Source: CAZEVY01 sp964515555 (GTDB taxonomy: Bacteria; Acidobacteriota; Terriglobia; Bryobacterales; Bryobacteraceae). Taken from it: a stretch of 19,306 nt of DNA. Where the stretch lies: assembly GCA_964515555.1 (NCBI GenBank), contig CAZEVY010000104.1:1-19306 (forward strand), given 5' to 3'. Shown piece after piece: positions 7,893 through 16,939 of this stretch. Each line of letters opens with the position of its first letter. The stretch's first letter is position 1. Under the pieces are notes generated by a model. The model saw only the letters and a list, made by a program, of their open reading frames with translations. It had not been told where the DNA came from and searched no databases. The position numbers were made by a program, and so were the translations under genes.

Positions 7893-8573
7893 GTGTCGAG
7901 GTCCTCGCCGATCGCAGCGTTCGTCCTGCTCGCGCTCTCCGCCTGCGGCGGCCGGCCCGACCCGCCGTCCGAGGCGGCCGCGCCACCGCCCGCGCCCGTT
8001 GCCGCCGCCGACAAACCCGACGACCGGCCGCAAATAATCGTCCTGGGCGACTCGATCGCCGCCGGCTACGGCGTCGGCCCTGAGCGCGCCTTCCCCGCTC
8101 TCGTCCAGGCCGCGCTCGATGCGAATGGCCTCCGCTACCGCGTCGTCAACGAAGGCGTCAGCGGCGAGACCACCAGCGGCGGCCTCACGCGATTGCCCGA
8201 AATCCTGGAGCGCAATCCCGCGATCGTCGTTGTCGAGTTGGGCGGTAACGACGGCCTGCGCGGCATCCCCGTCGCCGCCACCCGTGCGAACCTCGACCGC
8301 ATGGTCGGCGATATCCGCGCGGCCGGCGCGTCGGCCGTGCTGGTGTCGATGACCCTGCCCCCGAACTACGGCCCCGACTACATCCGCCAGTTCGAGGGCA
8401 TGTACGGCGAGATCGCCTCGAAGCACAAGACGCCCCTCGCCCGGCTCGACACCGGCGCGTTCCTGGCGACCCCCGGCCTCCTGCAACGCGACGGAATCCA
8501 TCCGACCGCCGAGGGCCACCGCCGCATCGCACCGGGAGTGTTAAAAGAGATCGAGCCGCTCCTGAAGAAGTGA
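7893..8573 (+). CDS. SGNH/GDSL hydrolase lipoprotein (TesA/arylesterase-like)
   Basis: A 226-residue lipid-anchored esterase. The signal peptide ends in a lipobox, ALSAC with C18, followed by a Pro/Ala-rich linker to about residue 45. All SGNH blocks are present: block I GDSIAAGYG with S54, block II glycine in EGVSGET (G91), block III GGND with N119, and block V DGIHPTAEGH with D200 and H203. It resembles the TesA thioesterase/lysophospholipase/arylesterase group, so it likely cleaves esters in the periplasm or at the outer membrane. The start is GTG 7893 with a weak AGGA upstream; an in-frame ATG at 7875 is blocked by a TAG. The gap to the propeller gene is 25 bases, so they are probably co-transcribed. 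Confidence 0.92.
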   Translation: MSRSSPIAAFVLLALSACGGRPDPPSEAAAPPPAPVAAADKPDDRPQIIVLGDSIAAGYGVGPERAFPALVQAALDANGLRYRVVNEGVSGETTSGGLTRLPEILERNPAIVVVELGGNDGLRGIPVAATRANLDRMVGDIRAAGASAVLVSMTLPPNYGPDYIRQFEGMYGEIASKHKTPLARLDTGAFLATPGLLQRDGIHPTAEGHRRIAPGVLKEIEPLLKK

Positions 8574-8580
8574 CCTGCCC

Positions 8581-8610
8581 TTGACACCGTTCCGAACGGG
8601 ATGAAAGACT
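8581..8610 (+). promoter_or_regulatory. Predicted promoter with operator-like palindrome before the 8648 gene
   Basis: A perfect TTGACA (8581-8586) is followed after 18 bases by AAGACT (8605-8610), a weak -10 with three of six matches. Between them lies the exact 13-base palindrome CCGTTC-C-GAACGG (8587-8599), where a repressor or activator could act. Confidence 0.4.
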
Positions 8611-8647
8611 GGATTTGCTGCAATATCCAACGCTGGGAGGCAAGAGG

Positions 8648-9742
8648 ATGAAGTTACTCAGAGGATTCACGTTTGTGGTCGTGGCGATGCTCGCGGCCAG
8701 TCTGTGCATGGCCAATTCGCTCGCGAGCCTGAAGGCCGGCAAGGCCGACCTGAAGTCGGCCGGACCGCTGGCGTTCGGACCCGAAGGCATCCTGTTCGTC
8801 GGCGACACGCTCGGCGCCTCGGTCTTCGCCATCGATACCGGCGACCGCGCCAAGCACCGCGGCGGGGCCGTCGAGGTCAAGGGCGTCAATGAAAAGGTGG
8901 CCGCGCTGCTCGGCACCGCCCCGGATCAGATCCTCATCAACGACATGGCGGTGAATCCGCTGTCGAAGAACGTCTATCTCTCCGTCTCGCGCGGCCGCGG
9001 CCCGGACGCGACCCCGGTGATCGTCCGCGTGACCGGCGCCGGCAAGGTCGAGGACGTCGCGCTCGTGAATATCGGCCACTCCAAGATCGGCCTGCCCAAC
9101 GCGCCGGCCGCCGACGCCAAGGACCGCCGCGGCACGCCGCTGCGCCTGGACTCGATTACCGACCTCGCCTACGTCGACGGCAAGGTGATCGTGGCCGGCA
9201 TGTCGAACGAGGAGTTCTCCTCGAACCTGCGCGCGATTCCGTTCCCGTTCACGTTGGCCGACAACGGCTCCAGCGTCGAGATGTTCCACGGCGCGCACGG
9301 CCGCTTCGAGACCAACTCGCCGGTGCGGACCTTCGTCCCCTACAAGATTCAGAACGACCAGCACATCCTGGCCGCCTACCAGTGCACCCCGCTGGTGGCG
9401 TTCAAGGTGTCCGATCTGGCCCCCGGCAAGAAGATCATGGGCAAGACGCTGGCCGAGCTCGGCAACCGCAACCGGCCGCTCGACATGATCGTGTACCGGA
9501 AGGGCGGCGCCAACTTCGTCCTCATGAACAACAGCAGCCGCGGCGTCATGAAGGTGAAGGGCGACGGCCTGGAGACCTACAAGGCCATCACCGCCCAGAC
9601 CGACGTCGCCGGCGTCCCCTACGAGACCATCGCCGACCTGAAGGGCGTCCAGCAGCTCGACGCCTATGACGATGAGAAGGCGATGCTGCTCGTCACCGCC
9701 GAAGGCGGGGCGATGGAGCTCAAGACCATCGCGCTGCCGTAG
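8648..9742 (+). CDS. Secreted beta-propeller-like protein of unknown function
   Basis: A 364-residue exported protein. Residues 1-23 form a signal peptide (KLLRGFTFVVVAMLAASLCMA). The mature part is strand-rich with propeller-like phrases, for example GPLAFGPEGILFVGDTLG, DLAYVDGKVIVAGMSNEEF, and the closing MLLVTAEGGAMELKTI strand, like SMP-30/NHL-type folds. I recognise no catalytic motif. ATG 8648 is chosen because GGGAGG lies 7 bases upstream and because it puts the signal peptide at the terminus; an upstream in-frame TTG at 8615 does not fit. It has its own likely promoter at 8581-8610. The next gene starts 4 bases after its stop, so the two exported proteins probably work together. Confidence 0.85.
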   Translation: MKLLRGFTFVVVAMLAASLCMANSLASLKAGKADLKSAGPLAFGPEGILFVGDTLGASVFAIDTGDRAKHRGGAVEVKGVNEKVAALLGTAPDQILINDMAVNPLSKNVYLSVSRGRGPDATPVIVRVTGAGKVEDVALVNIGHSKIGLPNAPAADAKDRRGTPLRLDSITDLAYVDGKVIVAGMSNEEFSSNLRAIPFPFTLADNGSSVEMFHGAHGRFETNSPVRTFVPYKIQNDQHILAAYQCTPLVAFKVSDLAPGKKIMGKTLAELGNRNRPLDMIVYRKGGANFVLMNNSSRGVMKVKGDGLETYKAITAQTDVAGVPYETIADLKGVQQLDAYDDEKAMLLVTAEGGAMELKTIALP

Positions 9743-9746
9743 TCCG

Positions 9747-10790
9747 GTGCGCGCGGTACTCTGGATCGCGGCGGCTGCCGTCTGCCTCGGCGCAGGCGAG
9801 CGGCCGCCGATCCGTCTGGAAAACGGCGCCTTCCGGGTCGCCGACTCGAAAGCGCCGCCCTCCAATTGGCGCGAGACCTTCACGGTCACCGCGGGCGCCT
9901 CCGCCGGAGCGCCGCCGATGGGCGGCACCCACGCTGTCGAAGGCGCGGACCTGGTGTTCCGTCCGCGTTATCCGCTCCAGCCCGGCGTGCGCTATCGCGC
10001 CTCGTACGGCGAGACCGCTGCCGAGTTCACGATTCCCCTGCCGGACATGACGCCCTCGACGCGCGTCGAGCGCGTGTATCCGACGGCCTCGCGGCTGCCC
10101 GAGAATCTGCTGAAGTTCTACATCCATTTCTCCTCGCCGATGAGCTTCGGCGAGGCCTACACCCGGCTGCGGCTGCTCGACGGGCGCGGCCGCGCGATCG
10201 AGCTGCCGTTCCTCGAAATCGACGAAGAGCTGTGGGATCGCGATCAGCGCCGCCTCACGGTGCTGTTCGATCCCGGCCGTGTGAAGCGTGGACTTGTCCC
10301 GCACAACGAAGTCGGCGCGCCGCTCGAAGCCGGCCACCGCTACACGCTGGTGGTCGACCGCAACTGGCGCGACGCCGCCGGCCGGCCGCTGATGGAGCAG
10401 TTCACCAAGGAGTTTCTGGTCGTCGAAGCCGACCGCACCACCCCCGACCCCGTCCACTGGCGCGTGACTGCCCCCACATCGCCGCGCGGCCCGGTGATAG
10501 TCGAGTTCCCCGAGCCGCTCGACGCCGCGCTGCTCGAACGCCTCGTGCACGTCGAAGATTCCGCCGGCCGCCGTCTCACCGGCGCCGTCGGGATCGATCG
10601 CGAGGAGTCGCGCTGGCGCTTTACCCCCGAGTCGCCCTGGACGGCGGGCGAGTATCGCATCGTCGCCGGTGCGTGGCTGGAGGACCTCGCCGGCAACCGC
10701 CTCGACCGGCCCTTCGACGTCGACACCTGGGAGCGCGTCGAGCGGCGGATCGCCCCGGAGTACCGGAAGCTAGCGTTTCGGGTTCGCTGA
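9747..10790 (+). CDS. Secreted Ig-like (Big_5/SbsA-type) domain protein
   Basis: A 347-residue exported protein starting at GTG 9747, 4 bases after the previous stop. The signal peptide is MRAVLWIAAAAVCLGAG. The mature protein is all-beta, with at least two repeats reminiscent of bacterial Ig-like Big_5/SbsA domains: a strand pattern such as VERVYPTASRLPENLLKFYI, then FSSPMSF, and later PVIVEFPEPLDAALL and WRFTPESPW followed by YRIVAGAWLEDLAGN. The phrases 'LEDLAGN' and 'RDAAGRPL' are typical of these domains. No catalytic residues are apparent; it is probably a cell-surface or periplasmic binding partner of the upstream propeller-like protein. Its 3' end overlaps the convergent CxxCH gene by 21 bases. 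Confidence 0.82.
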   Translation: MRAVLWIAAAAVCLGAGERPPIRLENGAFRVADSKAPPSNWRETFTVTAGASAGAPPMGGTHAVEGADLVFRPRYPLQPGVRYRASYGETAAEFTIPLPDMTPSTRVERVYPTASRLPENLLKFYIHFSSPMSFGEAYTRLRLLDGRGRAIELPFLEIDEELWDRDQRRLTVLFDPGRVKRGLVPHNEVGAPLEAGHRYTLVVDRNWRDAAGRPLMEQFTKEFLVVEADRTTPDPVHWRVTAPTSPRGPVIVEFPEPLDAALLERLVHVEDSAGRRLTGAVGIDREESRWRFTPESPWTAGEYRIVAGAWLEDLAGNRLDRPFDVDTWERVERRIAPEYRKLAFRVR

Positions 10791-11672
10791 TTCCGCTGTC
10801 GCCAGCAGCGCGAGCGCCGCCCATCCCGTCGTCGAGACGTGCTGCGCGTAGCTCTGCCCGCCCGAGGGGCGCGTCGTCTCCACCCATCCGCCCGGCTCCA
10901 GTTGCGCCCCGATGAGCCAGGCGCGGCCGCGCGAAATCGCCGCGTCGTCGGGCGCCGCCGATTGCAGGGCCAGCAGCGCCAGCGCCGTGTCGAACGGCTC
11001 GGCGGGCGTGCGCCGATACGGTCCCCAGCCGCCCCCGGCCGACTGATTGCGCCGCACGGTCTCCAGCGCCGCCGCCGAGCCTGTCGCCAGCGCCACCGCT
11101 GCTGCGTCGATGGTCGCCTCCGGCGCCGTCGACTGGAGCCAGCGCCCCGCGCGAGCGACAGGTTCGGCATGGCCGCCGGCGTCGATCAGCGTCCGCCGCG
11201 CGAGCCACGTCGCGACGAACGGCCCGTACGTCGCCGGCGCGCCCAGCGACGAGCTGTCGTCGAGCGACCACGACCCGTCCGGCCGCTGATCGCCCGCCAC
11301 CGCGCGCGCGGCCTCCCGCAGCGCCGCCCTATCCCCGATCAGCCCCGCGCGCCCGGCGTCGGCGAGCGCGGCGGCGAACTGGATGCGCGCCAGCCGCTTG
11401 TCGGAGAATCGCGGATCGCCCCGATTGGAGTCCCACGATCCCGGACGCGCCAGCCAGTTCAGCGTGTTCTCCAGCGACGCGCCGTCGATCGCATATCCCA
11501 GGCGCCGCGCGGCGAACAGCGCCCGCGCCGCGTCGCCGTTGTTGTGGCAGGAGTGGCAGCCGTTCTCGCGATGCCAGCGCGGGACCTCCATCGCGAGGTA
11601 TCGGACGGCGCGCTCCTCGGGAGACGCCGCGCTCGCCGCCAGCGTCGCAATCAGGAACGCCACGGGCCTCAT
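10770..11672 (-). CDS. Secreted CxxCH protein with prenyltransferase/squalene-cyclase-like alpha/alpha toroid
   Basis: A 300-residue exported protein. After a signal peptide (MRPVAFLIATLAASA) comes a single c-type haem motif, C39-H-S-C42-H43. The rest looks like the alpha/alpha-toroid of terpenoid cyclases and prenyltransferases: QW-like motifs QRPDGSWSLDD (about residue 138), GGGWGPYRR and EPGGWVETT, with alternating Ala-rich helices such as DTALALLALQS. The DxDD catalytic motif of squalene-hopene cyclase is not seen, so cyclase activity is not claimed. Similar CxxCH-toroid proteins occur, to my knowledge, in planctomycetes and acidobacteria without known function. The ATG is 12 bases from the glgA start on the other strand, and the 3' end overlaps the convergent Ig-like gene. 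Confidence 0.85.
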   Translation of the reverse strand: MRPVAFLIATLAASAASPEERAVRYLAMEVPRWHRENGCHSCHNNGDAARALFAARRLGYAIDGASLENTLNWLARPGSWDSNRGDPRFSDKRLARIQFAAALADAGRAGLIGDRAALREAARAVAGDQRPDGSWSLDDSSSLGAPATYGPFVATWLARRTLIDAGGHAEPVARAGRWLQSTAPEATIDAAAVALATGSAAALETVRRNQSAGGGWGPYRRTPAEPFDTALALLALQSAAPDDAAISRGRAWLIGAQLEPGGWVETTRPSGGQSYAQHVSTTGWAALALLATAESANPKR

Positions 11673-11673
11673 T

Positions 11674-11679
11674 TATGAT
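11674..11679 (+). promoter_or_regulatory. Possible -10 element at the glgA start
   Basis: TATGAT matches five of six positions of the -10 consensus and lies 5 bases before the TTG start of glgA, inside the 12-base divergent gap. No good -35 is seen. Transcription would begin at or next to the start codon. Confidence 0.3.
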
Positions 11680-11684
11680 GGCTA

Positions 11685-13103
11685 TTGTCCCGCATCCTCA
11701 TGGCCGCGAGCGAAGCGGCGCCCTACGCCAAGACCGGCGGCCTCGCCGAAGTCCTCGAAGCGCTGCCCAAGGCGCTGGCGGCGCGCGGCGACGAAGTCGC
11801 CGTGGTCATTCCGCGATACCGCCGCGTGGCCGTGGGCGGCGCGCGGCGCGCGGCGGACTTCTTCGTACGCGTCGGACCGCGATCGTTCGCCTTCTCGGTG
11901 TGGGCCCTCGAAGAGTCGCCCGTCGCGATCTACGCCGCCGACTGCCCCGAGCTGTTCGACCGCGACCATCTCTACGGCTCCCCGGCCGGCGACTATCCCG
12001 ACAATCACCTCCGCTTCGCGGCCTTCAGTCAGGCGGCGCTCGCCGTCGCGCGCCACCTGTTCCGCCCCGACGTGCTGCACTGCCACGATTGGCAGTCCGC
12101 CCTGGCGGTCGCCTATCTCCGCCACCACTTCCAACGCGACCCTTTTCTGCTGCGCCTCAAGACGCTGTTCACCATACACAACCTCGGCTACCAGGGCCGT
12201 TACGCCCCCTCGGCTTTCGGCGACCTCGGCCTCGACCGCGCGCTGTTTCATCCCGGCGGCATGGAGTTCTTCGGCGACGTGAATCTCCTCAAGGGCGGGA
12301 TTCTCTACTCCGACCGCGTGAGCACCGTCAGCCCGACTTACGCGCGCGAGATTCAGACCCCCGAGCACGGCTTCGGTCTCGACGGCGTCCTGCGCGACCG
12401 CGCGGCCGCGTTATCCGGCATCCTCAACGGCGTCGACTACGGCAAATGGGACCCGGCGCACGATCCCCTGATCGCCGCCGGCTACACAGCGGACGATCTC
12501 GCCGGCAAGCGCGCCTGCAAACGCGACCTGCTGGCGGCCATGGGACTGCCTGAAGAGAACATGACTCGACCGCTGGCGGGCATCGTCTCGCGGCTCACGC
12601 CGCAAAAGGGCTTCGACCTGCTCTTTGACGCGGCGCCCGCGCTTCTGGACTCGCCGCTCGCACTGGCGGTTCTCGGCGACGGCGACCCCGGCTTCGCCGA
12701 GAAGTTTCAGTTGCTGGCGCGCGAGCGGCCCGATCGCATCGCCGTGCACATCGGCTTCGACGAACGCCTGGCCCATCAGATTGAGGCCGGCGCCGACATG
12801 TTTCTGATGCCGAGCCGCTACGAGCCCTGCGGCCTGAACCAGATGTACAGCCTGCGCTACGGGACCGTGCCGGTGGTCCGCGCCACGGGCGGCCTGGAGG
12901 ATACGGTCGACGCCGCGACCGGATTCAAGTTCCGCGAGGCCACGCCCGAGGCCCTCTGGGAGGCCGTGTCGGCCGCGCTCGACGCCTGGCGGCGGCCCAG
13001 GGAGTGGACCCGGATGGTACGCACCGGCATGCGCAAGGACTACTCGTGGGACGCCTCGGCGGCCGAGTATTCGGCGCTTTATCGCACGATTTCGGCCAGT
13101 TGA
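11685..13103 (+). CDS. glgA: Glycogen synthase (ADP-glucose type, GT5)
   Basis: A 472-residue glycosyltransferase that extends alpha-1,4-glucan from ADP-glucose in the cytosol; the length matches bacterial GlgA (about 477). The N-terminal nucleotide-sugar motif K16-T-G-G-L is in MAASEAAPYAKTGGLAEVLEALP. HCHDWQ is the family's conserved HDW segment. The C-terminal GT-B half has PSRYEPCGLNQ (E380 is the conserved catalytic-region glutamate), followed by YGTVPVVRATGGLEDTV. The start is TTG 11685, which gives the expected MxRILMAASE N-terminus; the nearby ATGs at 11675 and 11678 are out of frame. No Shine-Dalgarno is visible, and TATGAT lies 5 bases upstream. Thioredoxin follows after 37 bases. 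No other glycogen genes are in the window. Confidence 0.95.
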   Translation: MSRILMAASEAAPYAKTGGLAEVLEALPKALAARGDEVAVVIPRYRRVAVGGARRAADFFVRVGPRSFAFSVWALEESPVAIYAADCPELFDRDHLYGSPAGDYPDNHLRFAAFSQAALAVARHLFRPDVLHCHDWQSALAVAYLRHHFQRDPFLLRLKTLFTIHNLGYQGRYAPSAFGDLGLDRALFHPGGMEFFGDVNLLKGGILYSDRVSTVSPTYAREIQTPEHGFGLDGVLRDRAAALSGILNGVDYGKWDPAHDPLIAAGYTADDLAGKRACKRDLLAAMGLPEENMTRPLAGIVSRLTPQKGFDLLFDAAPALLDSPLALAVLGDGDPGFAEKFQLLARERPDRIAVHIGFDERLAHQIEAGADMFLMPSRYEPCGLNQMYSLRYGTVPVVRATGGLEDTVDAATGFKFREATPEALWEAVSAALDAWRRPREWTRMVRTGMRKDYSWDASAAEYSALYRTISAS

Positions 13104-13140
13104 ATCCTGACCGGCTGCTGCGTCATCATATGGACTGGAT

Positions 13141-13476
13141 ATGGCTGGCGAAAACACCCTCACCTTTACCGACGGAGCCTGGGACAAGGATGTCTTGAAT
13201 TCCGAGGTTCCCGTGCTCGTGGACTTCTGGGCCGAGTGGTGCGGGCCGTGCCGCATGATGGCGCCGACCGTCGACGTCATCGCCAATGAGTACGCCGGGC
13301 GCGTGAAAGTCGGCAAGCTGAACGTCGACGAGAACAACGCCACCGCCGGACGCTACCAGGTGCGCGGCATCCCGACCCTGCTGGTGTTCAAGGGCGGCAA
13401 GGTGGTCGGCCAGCAGGTCGGCGCGATCGGGAAGAGCGACATTCAGAAGCTGATCGAGCCGCACCTGGCCGGCTAA
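13141..13476 (+). CDS. trxA: Thioredoxin
   Basis: A 111-residue cytosolic dithiol-disulphide oxidoreductase, a normal single-domain thioredoxin. The active site is W33-C34-G-P-C37 in DFWAEWCGPCRMMAP, the cis-proline is P78 in RGIPTLL, and the closing strand pair is LVFKGGKVVGQQVGA. There is no signal peptide, so it acts in the cytoplasm. The start ATG 13141 gives the usual N-terminal length; the Shine-Dalgarno is weak. It lies 37 bases after glgA and may be read from the same transcript, although a weak TTGAAT/CATCAT pair (13100-13105, 13124-13129) is present. Its TAA stop shares bases with the stop of the convergent dehydratase gene (CTAA at 13473-13476). Confidence 0.97.
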   Translation: MAGENTLTFTDGAWDKDVLNSEVPVLVDFWAEWCGPCRMMAPTVDVIANEYAGRVKVGKLNVDENNATAGRYQVRGIPTLLVFKGGKVVGQQVGAIGKSDIQKLIEPHLAG

Positions 13477-14423
13477 CCCAGAATCGCGGCCAGCACCTCC
13501 GGGTCGACATTTCCGCCCGAAAGAATCACCCCCGCCGACCGCACGTCCGCCGGCAGCTTGCCCGCGAGAATCGCCGCCGCGCCCACCGCGCCGCTCGGCT
13601 CCACGAGAATCTTCATGCGCAGCAGCAGGAACCTCACCGCCTCGCGAATCTCATCCTCGGTGACCAGCACCACCTGGTCCACCAGCCGCTCGACGATCGG
13701 AAACGTCACCGCGCCAGGCTTGGTCGTCCGCAGGCCGTCGGCGATCGTCTCCGGAGGCGCGATCTCCACCCGCTCGCCCCGCGCCAGCGATTCGTGCGTG
13801 TCGGCCGCCAGCTCGGGCTCCACGCCGTAGACGCGAATGCCCTGGCGCAGCGATTTGGCCGCCGTCGCACACCCGGCGATCAGTCCCCCGCCGCCGACCG
13901 GGCAGACCAGCGCCTCGAGATCGGGCCGCTCCTCGAGCAGCTCGACCGCCGCCGTGCCCTGCCCCGCGGCGATCCATTCGTGGTCGAACGGCGGCACGAA
14001 GACGCCGCCGCGCTCCGCCGTGATGCGCGCCACCACGTCGTCGCGCCGCTCGCGCATGCGGTCGAAGAAGACGATCTCGGCGCCGTAGCCGCGCGTGGCG
14101 TCCACTTTCGCCCTGGGCGCATCGGTGGGCATGACAATGGTGGCCCGCGCGCCCACGTGCGCCGCCGATATCGCGACCGCCTGCGCGTGATTGCCGCTCG
14201 ACACCGCCACGACCCCCGCGCGGAGCTGCTCGCCCGTCAATTGAAAGATGAAGTTCGCCGCGCCGCGAATCTTGAACGCCCCGCCGCGCTGGAAATTCTC
14301 GCACTTGAAGAACGAAGCCACTCCCGTGGCCTCCCGGAACGTGCGCGAGGCCAGCACCGGCGTCCGATGCACGATGTCTCCGATACGCGCGGCGGCGGCG
14401 CGGATGTCGTCGAGCGTCATCAT
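13473..14423 (-). CDS. PLP-dependent threonine dehydratase/serine racemase-like enzyme
   Basis: A 316-residue fold-type II PLP enzyme. The cofactor lysine is K51 in GGAFKIRGA, the substrate loop is SSGNHAQ at 75-81, the phosphate-binding glycine loop is GGGGLIAG at 177-184, and the C-terminal LSGGNVD contacts the pyridine ring. There is no C-terminal ACT-like regulatory domain, so it corresponds to the short catabolic threonine/serine dehydratase or serine racemase/hydroxyaspartate dehydratase type rather than biosynthetic IlvA. The exact activity cannot be decided from sequence. ATG 14423 lies 7 bases after the stop of the secreted unknown protein, so it is the third gene of the fucosidase operon. 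The 3' end overlaps trxA by 4 bases. Confidence 0.9.
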   Translation of the reverse strand: MMTLDDIRAAAARIGDIVHRTPVLASRTFREATGVASFFKCENFQRGGAFKIRGAANFIFQLTGEQLRAGVVAVSSGNHAQAVAISAAHVGARATIVMPTDAPRAKVDATRGYGAEIVFFDRMRERRDDVVARITAERGGVFVPPFDHEWIAAGQGTAAVELLEERPDLEALVCPVGGGGLIAGCATAAKSLRQGIRVYGVEPELAADTHESLARGERVEIAPPETIADGLRTTKPGAVTFPIVERLVDQVVLVTEDEIREAVRFLLLRMKILVEPSGAVGAAAILAGKLPADVRSAGVILSGGNVDPEVLAAILG

Positions 14424-14430
14424 TCCATCG

Positions 14431-15530
14431 TCACCATTCGATCCGGGGAGGATTCTGCATCGACTGCGGACTGGTGGCGGCGCCGATCTGCACCGGCATG
14501 CTGACGAAGTGCAGCCAGAAATGCAGCGTCTTCTCCCGCCCGCGCGTGAAGTCGCGTCGAACCGTGAGCCGACCGTCGAGGCCCACCTCGATCGAGCTGC
14601 GCGCCGTCGGGTTGAACATTGCGAACTCGCCGACCGCGACCGCCGTGGCGCGCTCCTTGTCCATCACGTGCGCCCAGCCCTCGGGGTCGCCCTTGCCCGC
14701 GGCGTAACGGTCGCCCGCCAGGTCGATGAACCACCCCGCGGCGTCGGCGTGAAACAGAATCTTCGGCTCCTTCCGCAGCACGGCGTAGACCATCGTCGAC
14801 GCGCCGAAATCGACCAGCACCGGCGAGCCGTCGAGATCCAGATTCACCTCGGCCAGCAGCCCGGAGACGAAGTTCTCCGGGTCGTCGACCAGCCACCGCG
14901 CCTCCACCCACGACTTCGACCGCGGGAACTCCAGCTCCAGCACGCTCGCGACCGTGCGCGAGCTGCGCAGCCCCTCGTTGCTCTCGAAGCGCACCGCCAC
15001 CGCCAGCGGCCCGCGCTTGACGATACGCGCCTTCGTCGCCTCGCCCCAATGACTCACGCCCCCGGCGCGATACAGGATGTCGTCGCGATACACGATGCCG
15101 GCCCCGAAGGAGCCGGAGCGCACGAACGGCCCCCGCGCGGTGCGCGCGCCGCTGATCAATCCCAGCAGATTCTTCGGGACGTCGTACTGCGTTCCGCCGC
15201 CGCCCCTGACGACGAACGCCGACGCCGTCTCCTCGATCGTGACGCCCGCACCCTGCGCCGGGCCGGCGCCCTCCTCCACGCGATAGCGCCGCATCTCGAA
15301 GGGCGCGAGGCTGGCGTTGAAGTCCACCTCCACTCGCGACTCGCGATTCGTGAACTGCGCCGGAATCGGCTTGCCGTTCTCGACGAGCCGAAGCGACGCC
15401 GCCGGACGGTCGCTCACGAAGGACGCCTGGATCGGGTAGTTGAAGCGCCGGATGCCGTGCGACTCGCGCACGCGGAACTCGACGGCCTGGGCGGATGCGA
15501 AAACCGGTAACAGCGCCGCGGCGGCCAGCC

Positions 15531-15534
<4 letters not shown>
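14431..15534 (-). CDS. Secreted protein of unknown family in the fucosidase operon
   Basis: A 367-residue exported protein starting at GTG 15534, which overlaps the fucosidase stop as GTGA. The signal peptide is MRLAAAALLPVFASAQ. The mature part is almost entirely beta, with stretches such as VEFRVRESHGIRRFNYPIQ, SLRLVENGKPIPAQF, MRRYRVEEG, and near the C-terminus KTLHFWLHF. This looks like one or two beta-sandwich domains, the type seen next to or inside carbohydrate-active enzymes. I do not recognise a named family or catalytic residues. Translational coupling to an alpha-L-fucosidase suggests a role in the same polysaccharide, as a binding protein or novel hydrolase/lyase. That role is inference. 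Confidence 0.82.
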
Positions 15535-16811
<1,277 letters not shown>

Positions 16812-16815
16812 GACT

Positions 16816-16851
16816 CTAATATCGCGCGTTCTTGTCGACGATGGCGAGAAG
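16816..16851 (-). pseudogene. Relic of a D-2-hydroxyacid dehydrogenase C-terminus
   Basis: Read on the minus strand, this stretch encodes LLAIVDKNARY and a TAG stop. It aligns codon for codon, without gaps, with the end of the intact dehydrogenase (LLNMVDKNAGY, TAA) at 18257-18292. By eye, 29 of 36 bases agree and four of the seven differences are synonymous (CTT/CTG, GAC/GAT, TAT/TAC, TAG/TAA). The relic stop is 4 bases before the fucosidase ATG, which is operon-like spacing. Upstream of these codons the resemblance is lost. Confidence 0.55.
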
Positions 16852-16939
16852 AAGTCTCTCGCGTCGACCGTTCCGTTACGACGATGGTTCCTTGTGGACC
16901 GGTGTCGGGAATCTCGGCTACACTCGTTGCATTCCAACC

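Noticed and set aside
6416..8014. 1.6 kb open frame on the minus strand opposite the propeller gene, itself repetitive
   Set aside because: Its repeats mirror the blade repeats on the plus strand. The plus strand has a signal peptide, strong ribosome site and coherent domains; the minus frame has none.
8654..9928. Minus-strand frame opposite the 8648 gene
   Set aside because: Antisense shadow; the plus strand has the signal peptide and Shine-Dalgarno.
16832..16939. Longer start (TTG 16832) for the WD40-like protein
   Set aside because: The added 36 residues are Arg-rich, overlap the dehydrogenase-tail relic and would displace the signal peptide.
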